Assembly: GCF_002567005.1 (NCBI RefSeq) | Contig: NZ_NUZU01000001.1 | Span: forward strand, 62,001 to 126,000 | Direction of reading: 5' to 3' | Source: Bacillus sp. AFS073361 | GTDB lineage: Bacteria; Bacillota; Bacilli; Bacillales; Cytobacillaceae | DNA: 64,000 nucleotides | Shown: piece after piece, positions 1 to 9,114 of the stretch | Numbering within the stretch: the stretch's first letter is position 1 | Layout of the letters: each line of letters starts with the position of its first letter | Notes under the pieces: generated by a model | Told to the model about the DNA's origin: nothing | Seen by the model: only the letters and a program-made list of their open reading frames with translations | The model's database searches: none | Position numbers and translations under genes: made by a program

Positions 1-188
1 ACAAGATCAACAGTGTCCAGAAGATTGCGAAGGTTCTCCATAAAGTGACTGCCGGGAAGCATCCTTCCTTGCGTTACATCAACAGACTTGTTTGTCGAGC
101 TTACAATCATCCATAAAAATGGAAACACAGAGACAATCGCTGCGATGGCTAGAACGGTATAACTGAATGTATTTTTTAGTCTACTCAT
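1..188 (-). CDS. Carbohydrate ABC transporter permease, MalG type (partial, 3' end outside window)
   Basis: The reverse strand from 188 reads MSRLKNTFSYTVLA and runs off the window edge at base 1, so only about the first 62 residues are present. They contain one hydrophobic segment followed by WMIVSS and an extracytoplasmic stretch, the usual N-terminus of the second membrane subunit of CUT1 sugar importers. Its start (ATGAGTAG) overlaps the stop of the upstream permease by 8 bases, which implies translational coupling. The assignment rests mainly on context (binding protein, then permease, then this), because the EAA loop lies outside the window. Confidence 0.8.
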   Translation of the reverse strand, partial: MSRLKNTFSYTVLAIAAIVSVFPFLWMIVSSTNKSVDVTQGRMLPGSHFMENLRNLLDTVDL

Positions 189-1113
189 TTTTATCACCTG
201 CCGCTTTAAACTGAATGATCGAGAAGATAACAATCATAATTACGATTGCATAAGAGACGGTGGCTGCATACCCAAAGTCCGGAGTATATTTAAACGATAA
301 GTTATAGATATACTGAGAAATAGTCATTGTTGCATTACCCGGACCACCCTTAGTAATATTCATGACCTCGTCAAATAACTGCAGTGTACCAATCGTTGAA
401 GTGATTGATGTAAATAGAATAATCGGCTTCAACATTGGAATGGTTATTTTGAAAAACTGTTGAACTGGCGAAGCGCCATCGATTCTAGCTGCTTCATAGA
501 TGGACTCATCAACGTTTTGAAGAGCAGATAAATAGAAAATCATGTTGTAACCGGTCCAACGCCAAGTAATTGCCACAATAATCGCGATTTTCGCCCAAAA
601 AGGATCGGTAAGCCATTGGATGGGTTCTGAAATGATTGCAACTTTCATTAACATCATATTAATAATTCCATCTTGTCCAAACAAATATTTAAAGATGACG
701 GAATAGGCAACAAGTGAGGTTACACATGGTAAGAAGATGGCTGTACGAAAAAAGCCCTTAAACTTTAACGCTTTATTATTTAGTAGAACCGAAAGAAATA
801 AAGCTAGTAAAATCATAACCGGTACTTGAATGATTAGATAAATGACTGTATTTTTTACCGTGGTTAGGAATGTTGGGTCTTTAAATAGCCGCGTATAATT
901 ATCGATTCCTGTAAAGGTTAGATTTGCACCAACACCTGTTTGAAAGGATAAAATAAGAGCCTGAATCATTGGGTAGAAGTAAAATAAAAGAATCATTACG
1001 GCAGCGATAATAACAAATGACCAGCCAATGATATTATTTTTCAGCCGAGTTTTGCGGCCGCCGGAATTTGATTTTAGAAGGGCTTGAGTGTGGTTTTCTT
1101 TCGCTGTTATCAA
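181..1113 (-). CDS. Carbohydrate ABC transporter permease, MalF/UgpA type
   Basis: Protein of 310 residues with about six membrane segments. The first begins near residue 27 (GWSFVIIAAVMILLF). The conserved cytoplasmic EAA loop (EAARIDGASPVQQFFKITIPML) near residues 205-226 docks the ATPase. It is a membrane subunit of a CUT1-type importer for a sugar or oligosaccharide. The start is TTG, preceded 9-10 bases upstream by TAAGGAGT. It lies between the binding-protein gene and the second permease. No ATPase gene is seen in the window; CUT1 systems in Bacillus often share MsmX, so absence here is not unusual. The substrate cannot be read from the sequence. Confidence 0.9.
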   Translation of the reverse strand: MITAKENHTQALLKSNSGGRKTRLKNNIIGWSFVIIAAVMILLFYFYPMIQALILSFQTGVGANLTFTGIDNYTRLFKDPTFLTTVKNTVIYLIIQVPVMILLALFLSVLLNNKALKFKGFFRTAIFLPCVTSLVAYSVIFKYLFGQDGIINMMLMKVAIISEPIQWLTDPFWAKIAIIVAITWRWTGYNMIFYLSALQNVDESIYEAARIDGASPVQQFFKITIPMLKPIILFTSITSTIGTLQLFDEVMNITKGGPGNATMTISQYIYNLSFKYTPDFGYAATVSYAIVIMIVIFSIIQFKAAGDKNE

Positions 1114-1269
1114 TTCTAGTCAACTCCTTACATTGTGAGTTTAAGAAAAGAAAACGCCTCAGAAAGTCGCCTGATGCATCAGTTAGCTCCAATACATGAA
1201 TGGCAGAGCCGGCGAAATTCTAAGGCATAATCTCTTTAAAAGTAGATTGTTACTTTCTAGCTTGTTGTG

Positions 1270-2556
1270 TTATTTAATTTGCTCTTCTGCTTGCTTTTGA
1301 GCATCCTCTAATACTTTATCTAGATCTTTACCTTTAAGGTAATCTTGCATTCCAACCGCTAAAATGTCTTCAATAGCATATGTGTGCATACCATAGTTAA
1401 CTTGAGGAATTTTCTCTGTCCAAGCAGCAAAGTCAGAAACTACTTTTTGTCCTCCGAAGAAATCATCCGCAGCTTTATAAGCTTCGCCTTCAGCAGCTGG
1501 CTTGTAAGTACCAATAGCGCCCATTTCTTTATTTAATGTCTGATAAAAATCTGCATTAGATCCAAATGTTTTTCCTAAGAAGTCCGCAGCCTTTTCTTTA
1601 CCATCGATGTTTAACACGTACCAAGAGCTTCCACCTAAGTTAGAAGCGTTCACGGAAGTTGCAATTCCAGATTGCTTTGGCATCGGAAGAACCGCCCATT
1701 TGCCGGCTTGTGATGCTTCAGCCTTGATGGATGGAGTAATCCAGTTACCAGTTGGAACAGTTGCCACGTCACCGCTGTTAAATCCTGCAACAAATTGACC
1801 CCAGTCAGAAACCGGTTTTACTAAATCTGCGTCTAAAATCGCTTTATATGTTTGGAATGCTTCCTTTAAAGCTGCGTTTCCTGCTAAGTCAGGTGTAACG
1901 CCGTCGTTCTTTAAGTACCAAGAACCGCTTGTTTGAATCATCATACGAATAAGACCAAGGTCTTTTGGATCCTGTGTAAGCATTGCTTTCCCAGTTGCTT
2001 CTTTAACCTTCTTACCTACTTCAATGTATTTATTCCAGTCCATGTTTTGTAAATCTGCGACTTTGTATCCCGCTTTTTCCAAATAGTCAGTTCTTACATA
2101 AAGTCCCGTTACACCTGTATCAAATGGAAGGCCATAATTTTTGCCATCCAAGCTGGTAGGGGCAATTTTATACTGTGCGAAATCATCCGCTTTAAAAGAA
2201 CCCGTTAACTCATGGAACATATCTGGATACGCTTTAAGGAAGCTTTGCGCCCGATAATCTTCAATTAATACAATATTCGGTAATCCCTTTGTAGTCCCCG
2301 AACTTAAGCTGGTATTCAACTTTTGAATAATGTCATCTTGCGCATGTTCAATTACTTTAATGTTTACATCTGGATTTTCAGACTTATAAGCGTCTTTTGC
2401 TATATTCATTGCTTTAATGTTGAAATTTGGATCCCATGCCCAAACTGTTACTTCATTTGTATCTTTGCCTTTGTCGGAAGTCTCTTTATTTGATCCCGAA
2501 GAACAAGCAGTTAGCATCAGTATACTAACTAAAAAGAGTGCTAGTACTTTTTTCAT
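1270..2556 (-). CDS. Extracellular carbohydrate-binding lipoprotein of an ABC importer (CUT1 family)
   Basis: Protein of 428 residues. It begins with a lipoprotein signal peptide ending in the lipobox LTAC (Cys18) and a Ser/Gly-rich linker. The body, VTVWAWDPNFNIKAMNIAKDAY onward, is the bacterial extracellular solute-binding family 1 fold, with GNWITPSIKAEA and SSWYVLNIDGKEKAADFL near the C-terminus typical of sugar-binding members. It should sit on the outer face of the membrane and deliver substrate to the two permeases encoded next. The gap of 157 bases to the first permease holds a 12-bp palindrome but no clear terminator. A cre-like site lies upstream and a two-component system is encoded immediately before it. 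Confidence 0.93.
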   Translation of the reverse strand: MKKVLALFLVSILMLTACSSGSNKETSDKGKDTNEVTVWAWDPNFNIKAMNIAKDAYKSENPDVNIKVIEHAQDDIIQKLNTSLSSGTTKGLPNIVLIEDYRAQSFLKAYPDMFHELTGSFKADDFAQYKIAPTSLDGKNYGLPFDTGVTGLYVRTDYLEKAGYKVADLQNMDWNKYIEVGKKVKEATGKAMLTQDPKDLGLIRMMIQTSGSWYLKNDGVTPDLAGNAALKEAFQTYKAILDADLVKPVSDWGQFVAGFNSGDVATVPTGNWITPSIKAEASQAGKWAVLPMPKQSGIATSVNASNLGGSSWYVLNIDGKEKAADFLGKTFGSNADFYQTLNKEMGAIGTYKPAAEGEAYKAADDFFGGQKVVSDFAAWTEKIPQVNYGMHTYAIEDILAVGMQDYLKGKDLDKVLEDAQKQAEEQIK

Positions 2557-2582
2557 TGATATTCCCCCAACATCCTATTTTA

Positions 2583-2596
2583 TGTAAGCGTTATCC
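2583..2596. promoter_or_regulatory. Candidate CcpA cre site upstream of the sugar-binding protein gene
   Basis: TGTAAGCGTTATCC matches the central CG-containing pseudo-palindrome of catabolite-responsive elements (WTGNAANCGNWNNCW), with the last position off. It lies 27-40 bases upstream of the binding-protein start. In that position it would repress the sugar importer when preferred carbon sources are present. This is a motif match only. Confidence 0.5.
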
Positions 2597-2732
2597 CACT
2601 TACAAATATAATGTTATCACCTAAAAGGACTGAATCGTTAGGACGATATTTTTATTGGATGGTAATATCTTTGTAACATGAACACGCTTCCATTTAATTC
2701 ATTTGGATTATTTTTAGATTTTATGACTATTT

Positions 2733-4496
2733 TTACTTTATGGAAATCGGAAGCTCCAGTCGTACCTTTGTCCCTTCACCTAATTCGCTGGATATCGTGA
2801 CCCCATACTGTTCCCCGTAAATAAGTTGGATCCGCTCATGAACATTCCGGACGCCAATTCCGGAAAACATTTGTTGTTTGCGCTTCGTATTAGGGAGTTT
2901 ATTTTCAGAAGAAACCTCCATACCATCTCCATTATCAACAACTTCACAGATTAATACATTTTCCTCCTGCCAGACAAGAACATTGATGTACCCGCCAGGC
3001 TTATGATTGAAGCCGTGGAAGAATGAATTTTCCATAAAAGGCTGCAAAATCAGCTTGGGCACATGATACTCTATACAATCTGGCGCGATAAAATAGTTCA
3101 CTTTAATCCGATTGCCGTACCGTTTTTGATTAATTAGGACATAATTTTTTAAATTATCGACTTCTTGTCCAATCGTATTTGTCTCACTGACATTGCCAAT
3201 GGTATTTTGAAGCAAAGAGATCAATGCATTAATGGTCGCTTCGGTTTCTTCTTTACTACCCTGCTGCACCATAAATTTTATGGAAGTCAGCGTATTGTAC
3301 AAAAAATGTGGATTGATTTGCTGTTGAAGTGCTGCTAATTCCGCATTACGCTTCTGCTTTTGAGATTCTACCAGCTGGTCGACATACTGATGGAGCTCAT
3401 CCAGCATGGAATTAAAGGCATTGCCAATTTTCATGGTTTCATAGGTGCCGCTTGCAGAGACATATTGATGGAAATTATGTTTTGAGGCATCTTCAATCTG
3501 CTTCACCAGACTTGATAATGAATTGGTCAATCTCCTTGTGGCGAGCAGGACAATGATTAATGCCGCAAAGACAATTCCCATCGAAATGAGCACAATAGCT
3601 TTTTTATCAATTAGGTCTCCGACTGCTTTTTGCTTGTCAATGATATTAAACAAGTACATATCAAAAGAAGGAAGGTACTCCATTGAGATAATTTGATCCT
3701 TTCCCATAAAGGAATCAATAATATAACGGTCTGAGCTCTTTTCAATTTTAGTTGCATAGCTCAGAAAGCCCTTTGGTGCTTGTCCAATGAGCTTTGACAG
3801 ATTGCTCGACACAATGACACCCCGCTTGTCTACAACAAACACATTATTGCCGGGGCCTGTATAGCTTGTGAAGAACCTTCTAAATTCACGTTCATCAAAC
3901 GCAAAAAACATTGAACCATAAACCGTACCGTTGATTCGCTCCATTAGCACCTTTGATGCAACAATGAACTGGCGATTCGTTCCATCATTCCGCATGTCCA
4001 ATTGGTAGATCAGCTTCTTCGGCTGCTTAAACGTATTACTAGTAAGGACACTAGTCCTTAACTCTTCATCCGTAATTGGCCAGTACGTACGATCCGTTGC
4101 AAAGCTGAACCCGTTTCTGCCCATAACAAAAATGCTTTCCTCATAAGCATCTAAATTGGTTTCGATCCGCTTTAACTGTTGACCTGTATTAAAATAGGCA
4201 TTTAACTTCTCTTTATTGCTGAATTCCTCCGACATCAGAACTTTTTTAATTGTAGTGCTTTGAAGGAGATTGTTCGATGCAAGAACGACTGAATAATTAA
4301 AGGATTCGAAGCTCTCCTTTACCTGATTCATTACTTTTGAGTTCGTCACGCTAAACTTTTTAATAAAAAATTGCTCCGACATCCGAATGGTTGTCCATGT
4401 AATCGTGATCGAAACTGTGATAATCATCAAAACTGTAATGAAAAACATAACGATAAATAAACCGTTATGTTTAAAACGTTCGGGAATCAATCTCAT
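2733..4496 (-). CDS. YesM-like sensor histidine kinase
   Basis: Protein of 587 residues. It has a transmembrane segment at about 12-35, a long extracytoplasmic sensor region, a second membrane segment near 300-320, a HAMP-like linker, a His_kinase domain with QQINPHFLYNTL (phospho-acceptor His near 397), and an HATPase_c domain near 475-585 (DNGDGM and GIGVRNVHERI motifs). This is the LytS/YesM class that pairs with YesN-type AraC regulators and usually senses extracellular sugars or a binding protein. It lies 13 bases after the response-regulator gene and directly upstream of the sugar ABC genes, so it probably controls them. Confidence 0.93.
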   Translation of the reverse strand: MRLIPERFKHNGLFIVMFFITVLMIITVSITITWTTIRMSEQFFIKKFSVTNSKVMNQVKESFESFNYSVVLASNNLLQSTTIKKVLMSEEFSNKEKLNAYFNTGQQLKRIETNLDAYEESIFVMGRNGFSFATDRTYWPITDEELRTSVLTSNTFKQPKKLIYQLDMRNDGTNRQFIVASKVLMERINGTVYGSMFFAFDEREFRRFFTSYTGPGNNVFVVDKRGVIVSSNLSKLIGQAPKGFLSYATKIEKSSDRYIIDSFMGKDQIISMEYLPSFDMYLFNIIDKQKAVGDLIDKKAIVLISMGIVFAALIIVLLATRRLTNSLSSLVKQIEDASKHNFHQYVSASGTYETMKIGNAFNSMLDELHQYVDQLVESQKQKRNAELAALQQQINPHFLYNTLTSIKFMVQQGSKEETEATINALISLLQNTIGNVSETNTIGQEVDNLKNYVLINQKRYGNRIKVNYFIAPDCIEYHVPKLILQPFMENSFFHGFNHKPGGYINVLVWQEENVLICEVVDNGDGMEVSSENKLPNTKRKQQMFSGIGVRNVHERIQLIYGEQYGVTISSELGEGTKVRLELPISIK

Positions 4497-4509
4497 AATT
4501 CACCATCTC

Positions 4510-6069
4510 TTATCTTAGTTTTTGCTGTCTTTTGTATTGGCTTGGAGACAATCCCTTGATTTTCTTAAAAACTTTACAGAAATAGCTATGATCCGAGTAA
4601 CCTACCATTCCACTAATTTCAGAGATCGATTCCGTTCCCTCCATAAGCAGCTTCGTCGCTTCCTCAATCCGGATTCGATTTAGATATTCGATGAAACCTT
4701 CTCTACTATGTGTTGAAAAATAGTTAGAAAGGTATGATGGATTAAAATGAAAATGCTTTGCCACGCCTGTTAAGGTAAGCGGCTCGGCATAGTATTCTCC
4801 AATATACTCCATTAATTTTTTCATATTGATATCTTCCGGCTCGCTTTGCACCGAAAAAATGCATTTTTTCGCTTCTTCAATAAAATGATTCATTAATTCA
4901 ACTGTAGCCGTTGCTGAAGGCGCTTCATCAATCGATCGAAAATAGGAATACTTCGCATTTTCCAGATCTGATACATCATATTTCATATTACTTAGGAGAA
5001 TGGTAATGTTGAAAATAATGTTGCCAAAGAAAGCTTTATATTCAAGGACGTCCATCGTATAACAAGAAGACATGACTTGGATATGTTCTTGTAAATACTG
5101 AAAGGCTGAGTCAAAATGTTTTCGCTTTAACTCCTCGGTAAACCAATCCAAATTAAATTTTTCAGGTTTAGAAGGCAGGTTAGGGAGATCCTGCACCATT
5201 AACAATGGTTGATTGAAAAAATAAAAGCGATAATCTAACAATTTTATAAGACCTTCCTTGTACATGTTCCCTACTAATGAAAGGTCGGTAAACGCCTCCG
5301 TCAAAACAAGACTAATTCCCGGAATGCTTTGATCAAGTTGGCGTGCCATTTTAATGACCTCGGGAAAATTCTCTATATTCATATTCATTAAGTATCCAAT
5401 GATGTTTTCTTCCAAACTTAAGGGCTCGAGAACAGCTTGGCTTTTGTTATGCTGAAATGCCTCTTCGATTTCCCTCTTGATACTAGTTTTGAATTCTGTA
5501 CTTTTTTTAGATTGATGGCGGTTTCTTAAATCTACTCCGATTAAACAAAAGTGGCTAAACGGAAAAGCCTGAGATACTAAATCTGGATTATAATTTACTT
5601 CATATCCTGAAATAAGTTTATCGATAATCTGCCCAATCGGGAGATTTCCTGTTAATCTTTGGTCCATTTTTTGAAAGGCAGGAATTCGATTAGCGGCCGT
5701 TTTCAGTGCCTTTAAAAGGCCTTCTGCGTTAAGCTTCGGCTTTAATATATAATCAACAACACCGCTTTGAAAGGTGGAACGGACATAATCGAATTCGCCA
5801 AAACTGCTTAAAATAATGATTTCTTTATGAGGATATCTTTCCTTCACAATTCTGGTTAATTCCTCCCCATCCATGATGGGCATCACGATATCTGTAATGA
5901 TAATATGCGGATCGGTAGCTTCGATTAATTCAAGGGCCTCTTGACCGTTTGAAGCCTCGCCAACAATCATAAAACCCTCTTGTTCCCAATTGATATAGTG
6001 CTTAATCCCTTGTCTGATTAACATTTCATCGTCTACAATAAGTGTTCGGCATAGTTCCCCGACTGTCAA
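4510..6069 (-). CDS. YesN-like response regulator with AraC-type DNA-binding domain
   Basis: The N-terminal receiver domain carries TLIVDDE and the phospho-acceptor Asp in ITDIVMP (about residue 60), then Lys in LKPK. A linker of about 270 residues follows, then a C-terminal AraC/XylS pair of helix-turn-helix motifs (KHFHFNPSYLSNYFSTHS and ISGMVGYSDHSYFCKVFK). An open frame extends upstream to 6099, but the best start is TTG at 6069, which has a GGGGGG ribosome site about 6 bases upstream and begins just before the receiver domain (519 residues). It is the partner of the kinase encoded 13 bases downstream and is the probable activator of the sugar importer. Confidence 0.93.
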   Translation of the reverse strand: MTVGELCRTLIVDDEMLIRQGIKHYINWEQEGFMIVGEASNGQEALELIEATDPHIIITDIVMPIMDGEELTRIVKERYPHKEIIILSSFGEFDYVRSTFQSGVVDYILKPKLNAEGLLKALKTAANRIPAFQKMDQRLTGNLPIGQIIDKLISGYEVNYNPDLVSQAFPFSHFCLIGVDLRNRHQSKKSTEFKTSIKREIEEAFQHNKSQAVLEPLSLEENIIGYLMNMNIENFPEVIKMARQLDQSIPGISLVLTEAFTDLSLVGNMYKEGLIKLLDYRFYFFNQPLLMVQDLPNLPSKPEKFNLDWFTEELKRKHFDSAFQYLQEHIQVMSSCYTMDVLEYKAFFGNIIFNITILLSNMKYDVSDLENAKYSYFRSIDEAPSATATVELMNHFIEEAKKCIFSVQSEPEDINMKKLMEYIGEYYAEPLTLTGVAKHFHFNPSYLSNYFSTHSREGFIEYLNRIRIEEATKLLMEGTESISEISGMVGYSDHSYFCKVFKKIKGLSPSQYKRQQKLR

Positions 6070-6201
6070 CGGAATCCCCCCAGAAGATGACCTGTACAAT
6101 TCGATTTCAATATTTTAATTATACTATAAACAAACTCAATCCCTTTTCATAAAAATTGAACCAATTAGTTGCACTTTAATTAAACGTTTGATTAGTTACA
6201 A

Positions 6202-6229
6202 CAAAAAAAGATAGCCTAAACGGCTACCC
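6202..6229 (-). terminator. Intrinsic terminator of the ytr-like operon
   Basis: On the reverse strand GGTAGCC-GTTTA-GGCTATC is followed by seven T residues. It lies just after the stop of the last gene of the operon and separates it from the response-regulator gene. Confidence 0.8.
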
Positions 6230-6232
6230 AAT

Positions 6233-6952
6233 TTACTCTACAAACTGAATATTCACTTCAGATTTGCTATTCAATTCCAGATCTTTCGGAATTCGCAAAT
6301 AGAGAATGCTTTGACCCTCATAAAAACTAGATTGATGTTGAAATAACGAAGGCTCACCCGTAAATTGGGTAACCGGAAAGATCTGATTAAAGATGGAGAA
6401 ATTAAGTTTAGCTTTCTTTGAATTGTGTAAAGTTAATATATCCCCTGCTAATGTCAGACGGATTGGGTTTATCACCTTACTGATATCCATGTCATTTACA
6501 CTTGATCTCGTTCTATAGTACACAGCTTCAATCTTATCATCATTCGTTTTCTTTCTTTCTACAAAAATCTGTGTCGCGAAAAACTCTTCGGTTCCAACTG
6601 ATAGATTAAGTTTTGGCTCACGATACTCGAAATCCCATTTTTTCTCTATGGAGTTTCTACCGATGGTATTAATTTTTCCTGCAGCAGCTGCATCGAATAA
6701 AGTCGCCCCTTCTTTTTCTATAGCGTCGATAGGTGCTTTTTTTAAATCAGTCATATCTTTTCCGTTGATAAACGGAACCACAATTGTACAGATGAGTAAT
6801 AGTGATATATATCCTCCAAAAATCCTTCGGGCCCAAGAGCTGGAAACAGATTTCCCCTTGTTATTGACTGTCCTCCTTATACCTTTGGCTGTGAAGATGG
6901 AGATAATAACGAGAATAAATAAAATGGGTAATAGACTCCCTATGTTCATCAT
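6233..6952 (-). CDS. Membrane-anchored protein of a ytr-like ABC operon, function unknown
   Basis: Protein of 239 residues. Two hydrophobic segments near residues 8-24 and 45-62 flank a basic loop (RRTVNNKGKSVSSSWARR). The remaining 175 residues are a probable extracytoplasmic beta-rich domain without Cys. I do not recognise a named family. It is the last gene of the GntR-ATPase-permease run, 2 bases after the permease stop, and the operon terminator follows, so it probably belongs to the same exporter or sensing complex. The ribosome site GGAGG overlaps the end of the permease gene about 13 bases from the ATG. Confidence 0.75.
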   Translation of the reverse strand: MMNIGSLLPILFILVIISIFTAKGIRRTVNNKGKSVSSSWARRIFGGYISLLLICTIVVPFINGKDMTDLKKAPIDAIEKEGATLFDAAAAGKINTIGRNSIEKKWDFEYREPKLNLSVGTEEFFATQIFVERKKTNDDKIEAVYYRTRSSVNDMDISKVINPIRLTLAGDILTLHNSKKAKLNFSIFNQIFPVTQFTGEPSLFQHQSSFYEGQSILYLRIPKDLELNSKSEVNIQFVE

Positions 6953-6954
6953 GG

Positions 6955-7707
6955 TTATTGTTTAACCTCCAATCGGGTTGACAATACAAGGGCACTGGCA
7001 AAGACCAGCGTGCAACTAATAATGATTTTGGTCATAAATAATAGGATAGAAGATTCTGTAAAGATAAATCCGAAGAAGTTGCTCACGATCCTTGTATTCC
7101 CGCTAACCCCGCCAAGAAACAGGGCACCGAAAAATAACGCCGGCACTAGGACAACGAATACTTTATGAATCTGGACAAGCGTTCCGATCAAATATCCGAG
7201 CGCACAAAATAGGAAAATATAAAGGCTTGTTGTGCAGATGCCTAATATAAATTCATTAAGTGAACCCGCTGGACTTGTACTAGCAACCATAAGTTGACGA
7301 TCAAAGATATACATTATCACCTTCAGTAAATTGGGTGACAGCATGGCTGTCAGCCCGCCAATGATGCTTGCTGTCAGCAAAAACAGTATATTAGAAAGGT
7401 TATGGCTTAGTCGGTTAGTGACAAAGGTGAAGTCATCATTCCGATACGCTTTTGTCGTAATGATGATCGCTATGATAAACCCCCATAGCATGGTGAAGAA
7501 AGCCACCAAATCAGCCGAATAATAATGAACCTCCACCTCAAGTGTTTCACTGCTTGATCCCGACATGCCCACGCCGTTTAGTGAAAAAAGGATTGCCAGC
7601 AGTTGGAGAAAAACAAGGTTCCAAAATACCTGAACATAGGCTTTCAGTTTATAGGAATATTGTTTTTTCACAATAGAAGTTAGACTAACCGTGGTTAAAG
7701 ACATCAT
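6955..7707 (-). CDS. ABC transporter permease of a ytr-like system
   Basis: Protein of about 250 residues with six predicted membrane segments, for example LVFLQLLAILFSLNGVGM, AFFTMLWGFIIAIIIT and the C-terminal ILLFMTKIIISCTLVFASALVL. It has no signal peptide and no EAA loop, as expected for ABC-2-like exporter subunits. ATG at 7707 with AAGGGGG 5 bases upstream is preferred over the in-frame TTG at 7710. It overlaps the ATPase gene by about 23 bases, indicating tight coupling. In B. subtilis the ytrABCDEF cluster of this arrangement responds to cell-wall antibiotics; that role here is inference. Confidence 0.85.
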   Translation of the reverse strand: MMSLTTVSLTSIVKKQYSYKLKAYVQVFWNLVFLQLLAILFSLNGVGMSGSSSETLEVEVHYYSADLVAFFTMLWGFIIAIIITTKAYRNDDFTFVTNRLSHNLSNILFLLTASIIGGLTAMLSPNLLKVIMYIFDRQLMVASTSPAGSLNEFILGICTTSLYIFLFCALGYLIGTLVQIHKVFVVLVPALFFGALFLGGVSGNTRIVSNFFGFIFTESSILLFMTKIIISCTLVFASALVLSTRLEVKQ

Positions 7708-8587
7708 CAATTCCCCCTTCGGTTTTACTAGTTAGATAGACACACAAGTCACTAGCAGAAACTGGTGAAAGCTCAATCCCAGCGATACGAGCCCTCTGTA
7801 CTTCTTGCCCAGAAAACTGATTCCTCACGACAACATACGATTGGTCAAGACCGATGGACTTTGTGTGAATGATTTCTTTATCTACTGTCCATTCATTGAT
7901 GATAGCTGTCTTTCCTTGCATTCCAATCGACCACTCCTTAAAGTCTTCTGACAGGAGATGAAGATGCTCTTTTCCTTCTTTAATTAAAAGGATATCTTCA
8001 AGTAAATCCTCAACTTCATTTAAATGATGGCTTGAAATAATAATAGAGCGTGGATAGGAGATATAGTCTTTGAGCATAGCACGGTAAAAATCATGTCTGA
8101 CTCCTGCATCCATCCCTGTGGTCGGTTCATCAAAAAGTGTTAATGGGCACCGGGCAGACAATCCTAAGATGCTATTGAAGGTACTTTTCATTCCCTTTGA
8201 GAGGTCTTGATAATAATGTGATGGGTTAAAAGAGAAATAGTCAAAAAGACGATTAGCTAACTCTGAATTCCAATTTTCATAAAAGTTTGCCGCGACAACT
8301 AGGATTTCCTTAAGATTTAATGCTGCAGGCAGATTCATTTGGTCATGAATAAAGATAATGTTGGCCGAAACCATTAGATTATTAAATGGCTTTTCGGAGA
8401 ACACCTTTATCTCGCCAGATGTCTCCTTTAGATGGCCTGCAATGATTTTTAGCAGTGTTGTTTTCCCTGATCCATTTCTTCCAATCAGACCGGTAATTTT
8501 ATTTTCTTCGATACTAAATGACAGGTTATTTAATGCCTTATTTCTTCCGTACTTTTTGGTCAACCCATTGCATGTAATAACACTCAT
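7685..8587 (-). CDS. ABC transporter ATP-binding protein, YtrB-like
   Basis: Protein of 300 residues with Walker [12 protein letters not shown] near residue 36, a signature-like DLSKGMK, Walker B LTLFDEPTTGMD and switch His in IISSHHLNEVEDLL. The C-terminal 80 residues (IGMQGKTAIINEW onward) are an accessory domain common in GntR-linked ATPases. It energises the neighbouring permease. The start overlaps the GntR gene stop by 4 bases (ATGA), and its 3' end overlaps the permease start. Confidence 0.93.
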   Translation of the reverse strand: MSVITCNGLTKKYGRNKALNNLSFSIEENKITGLIGRNGSGKTTLLKIIAGHLKETSGEIKVFSEKPFNNLMVSANIIFIHDQMNLPAALNLKEILVVAANFYENWNSELANRLFDYFSFNPSHYYQDLSKGMKSTFNSILGLSARCPLTLFDEPTTGMDAGVRHDFYRAMLKDYISYPRSIIISSHHLNEVEDLLEDILLIKEGKEHLHLLSEDFKEWSIGMQGKTAIINEWTVDKEIIHTKSIGLDQSYVVVRNQFSGQEVQRARIAGIELSPVSASDLCVYLTSKTEGGIDDVFNHG

Positions 8588-8964
8588 TTCTCTTCCCCCC
8601 CTAAGTCTGCCGCTTTAATCATTTCAATTAATTCTCCATTACTTACGCTTAATCGTTCCGCTTCAAGAACAATTTCCTGAACTAACTTTTTTAACGTTTC
8701 ATTCTTCCGTTTGGTCAGGATCATTTCTTTGGCAGCGCTGGTTACAAACATGCCCAAACCGCGTTTTTTATAAAGGATATTTTCATCAGCTAATATGTTG
8801 AGCCCTTTTGCAGCGGTCGCTGGATTAATATTAAAGATTTCTGCCAGTTGGTATTGAGAGTATATCTTTTGATCACTTTCAAAATTACCATTCAGAATCT
8901 CACGCTCAAGCCACTCCGATATCTGTAGATAAATCGGCTTCGTCCCATCCAAATTAAGATTCAA
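8584..8964 (-). CDS. ytrA: GntR-family transcriptional repressor, YtrA subfamily
   Basis: Short GntR regulator of 126 residues. It has a winged helix (PIYLQISEWLEREILNG, then YQLAEIFNINPATAAKGLNIL) and a brief C-terminal helix pair, the size of YtrA-type regulators that lack a large effector domain. An open frame continues upstream to 9060, but TTG at 8964 has GAGAGGGG at good spacing and starts exactly where family members start (LNLNLDGTKPIYLQI). It is the first gene of the operon and overlaps the ATPase gene by 4 bases. It probably represses its own operon through the dyad at 8987-9010. Confidence 0.9.
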   Translation of the reverse strand: MNLNLDGTKPIYLQISEWLEREILNGNFESDQKIYSQYQLAEIFNINPATAAKGLNILADENILYKKRGLGMFVTSAAKEMILTKRKNETLKKLVQEIVLEAERLSVSNGELIEMIKAADLGGEEK

Positions 8965-8986
8965 GCTATCACCCCTCTCCCAACAT

Positions 8987-9036
8987 AGTGCATTAGTGTT
9001 GTAATGTAGTATATAATAATTAGAAATAAAAAACAA
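8987..9036 (-). promoter_or_regulatory. Promoter and candidate GntR operator of the ytr-like operon
   Basis: On the reverse strand TTGTTT (9036-9031) and TATACT (9013-9008) are separated by exactly 17 bases, a good sigma-A promoter. An imperfect inverted repeat, AGTGCATTA-GTGTT-G-TAATGTAGT (8987-9010), overlaps the -10 box and start point, the classic place for autorepression by the GntR protein encoded downstream. The binding itself is inferred. Confidence 0.7.
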
Positions 9037-9059
9037 TGGGCTAATTACCAATATTTTCA

Positions 9060-9111
9060 TTTAGTGTAATCATTTGGTGTCATCGTTTGGTGTCATCGTT
9101 TAGTGTCATCG
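9060..9111. repeat. 13-bp tandem repeat abutting a dispersed palindrome
   Basis: Four consecutive 13-bp units (TTTAGTGTAATCA, TTTGGTGTCATCG twice, TTTAGTGTCATCG) run directly into a fifth partial unit, TTTGGTGTCAGG, which is the left arm of the palindromic element at 9115. The units therefore look like stepwise duplication of the element's outer end. No coding function is evident. Confidence 0.85.
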
Positions 9112-9114
9112 TTT

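Noticed and set aside
1171..1182. CTGATGCATCAG, a perfect 12-bp palindrome between binding-protein and permease genes
   Set aside because: Short, no T tract, no second copy and not near a promoter; could be chance.
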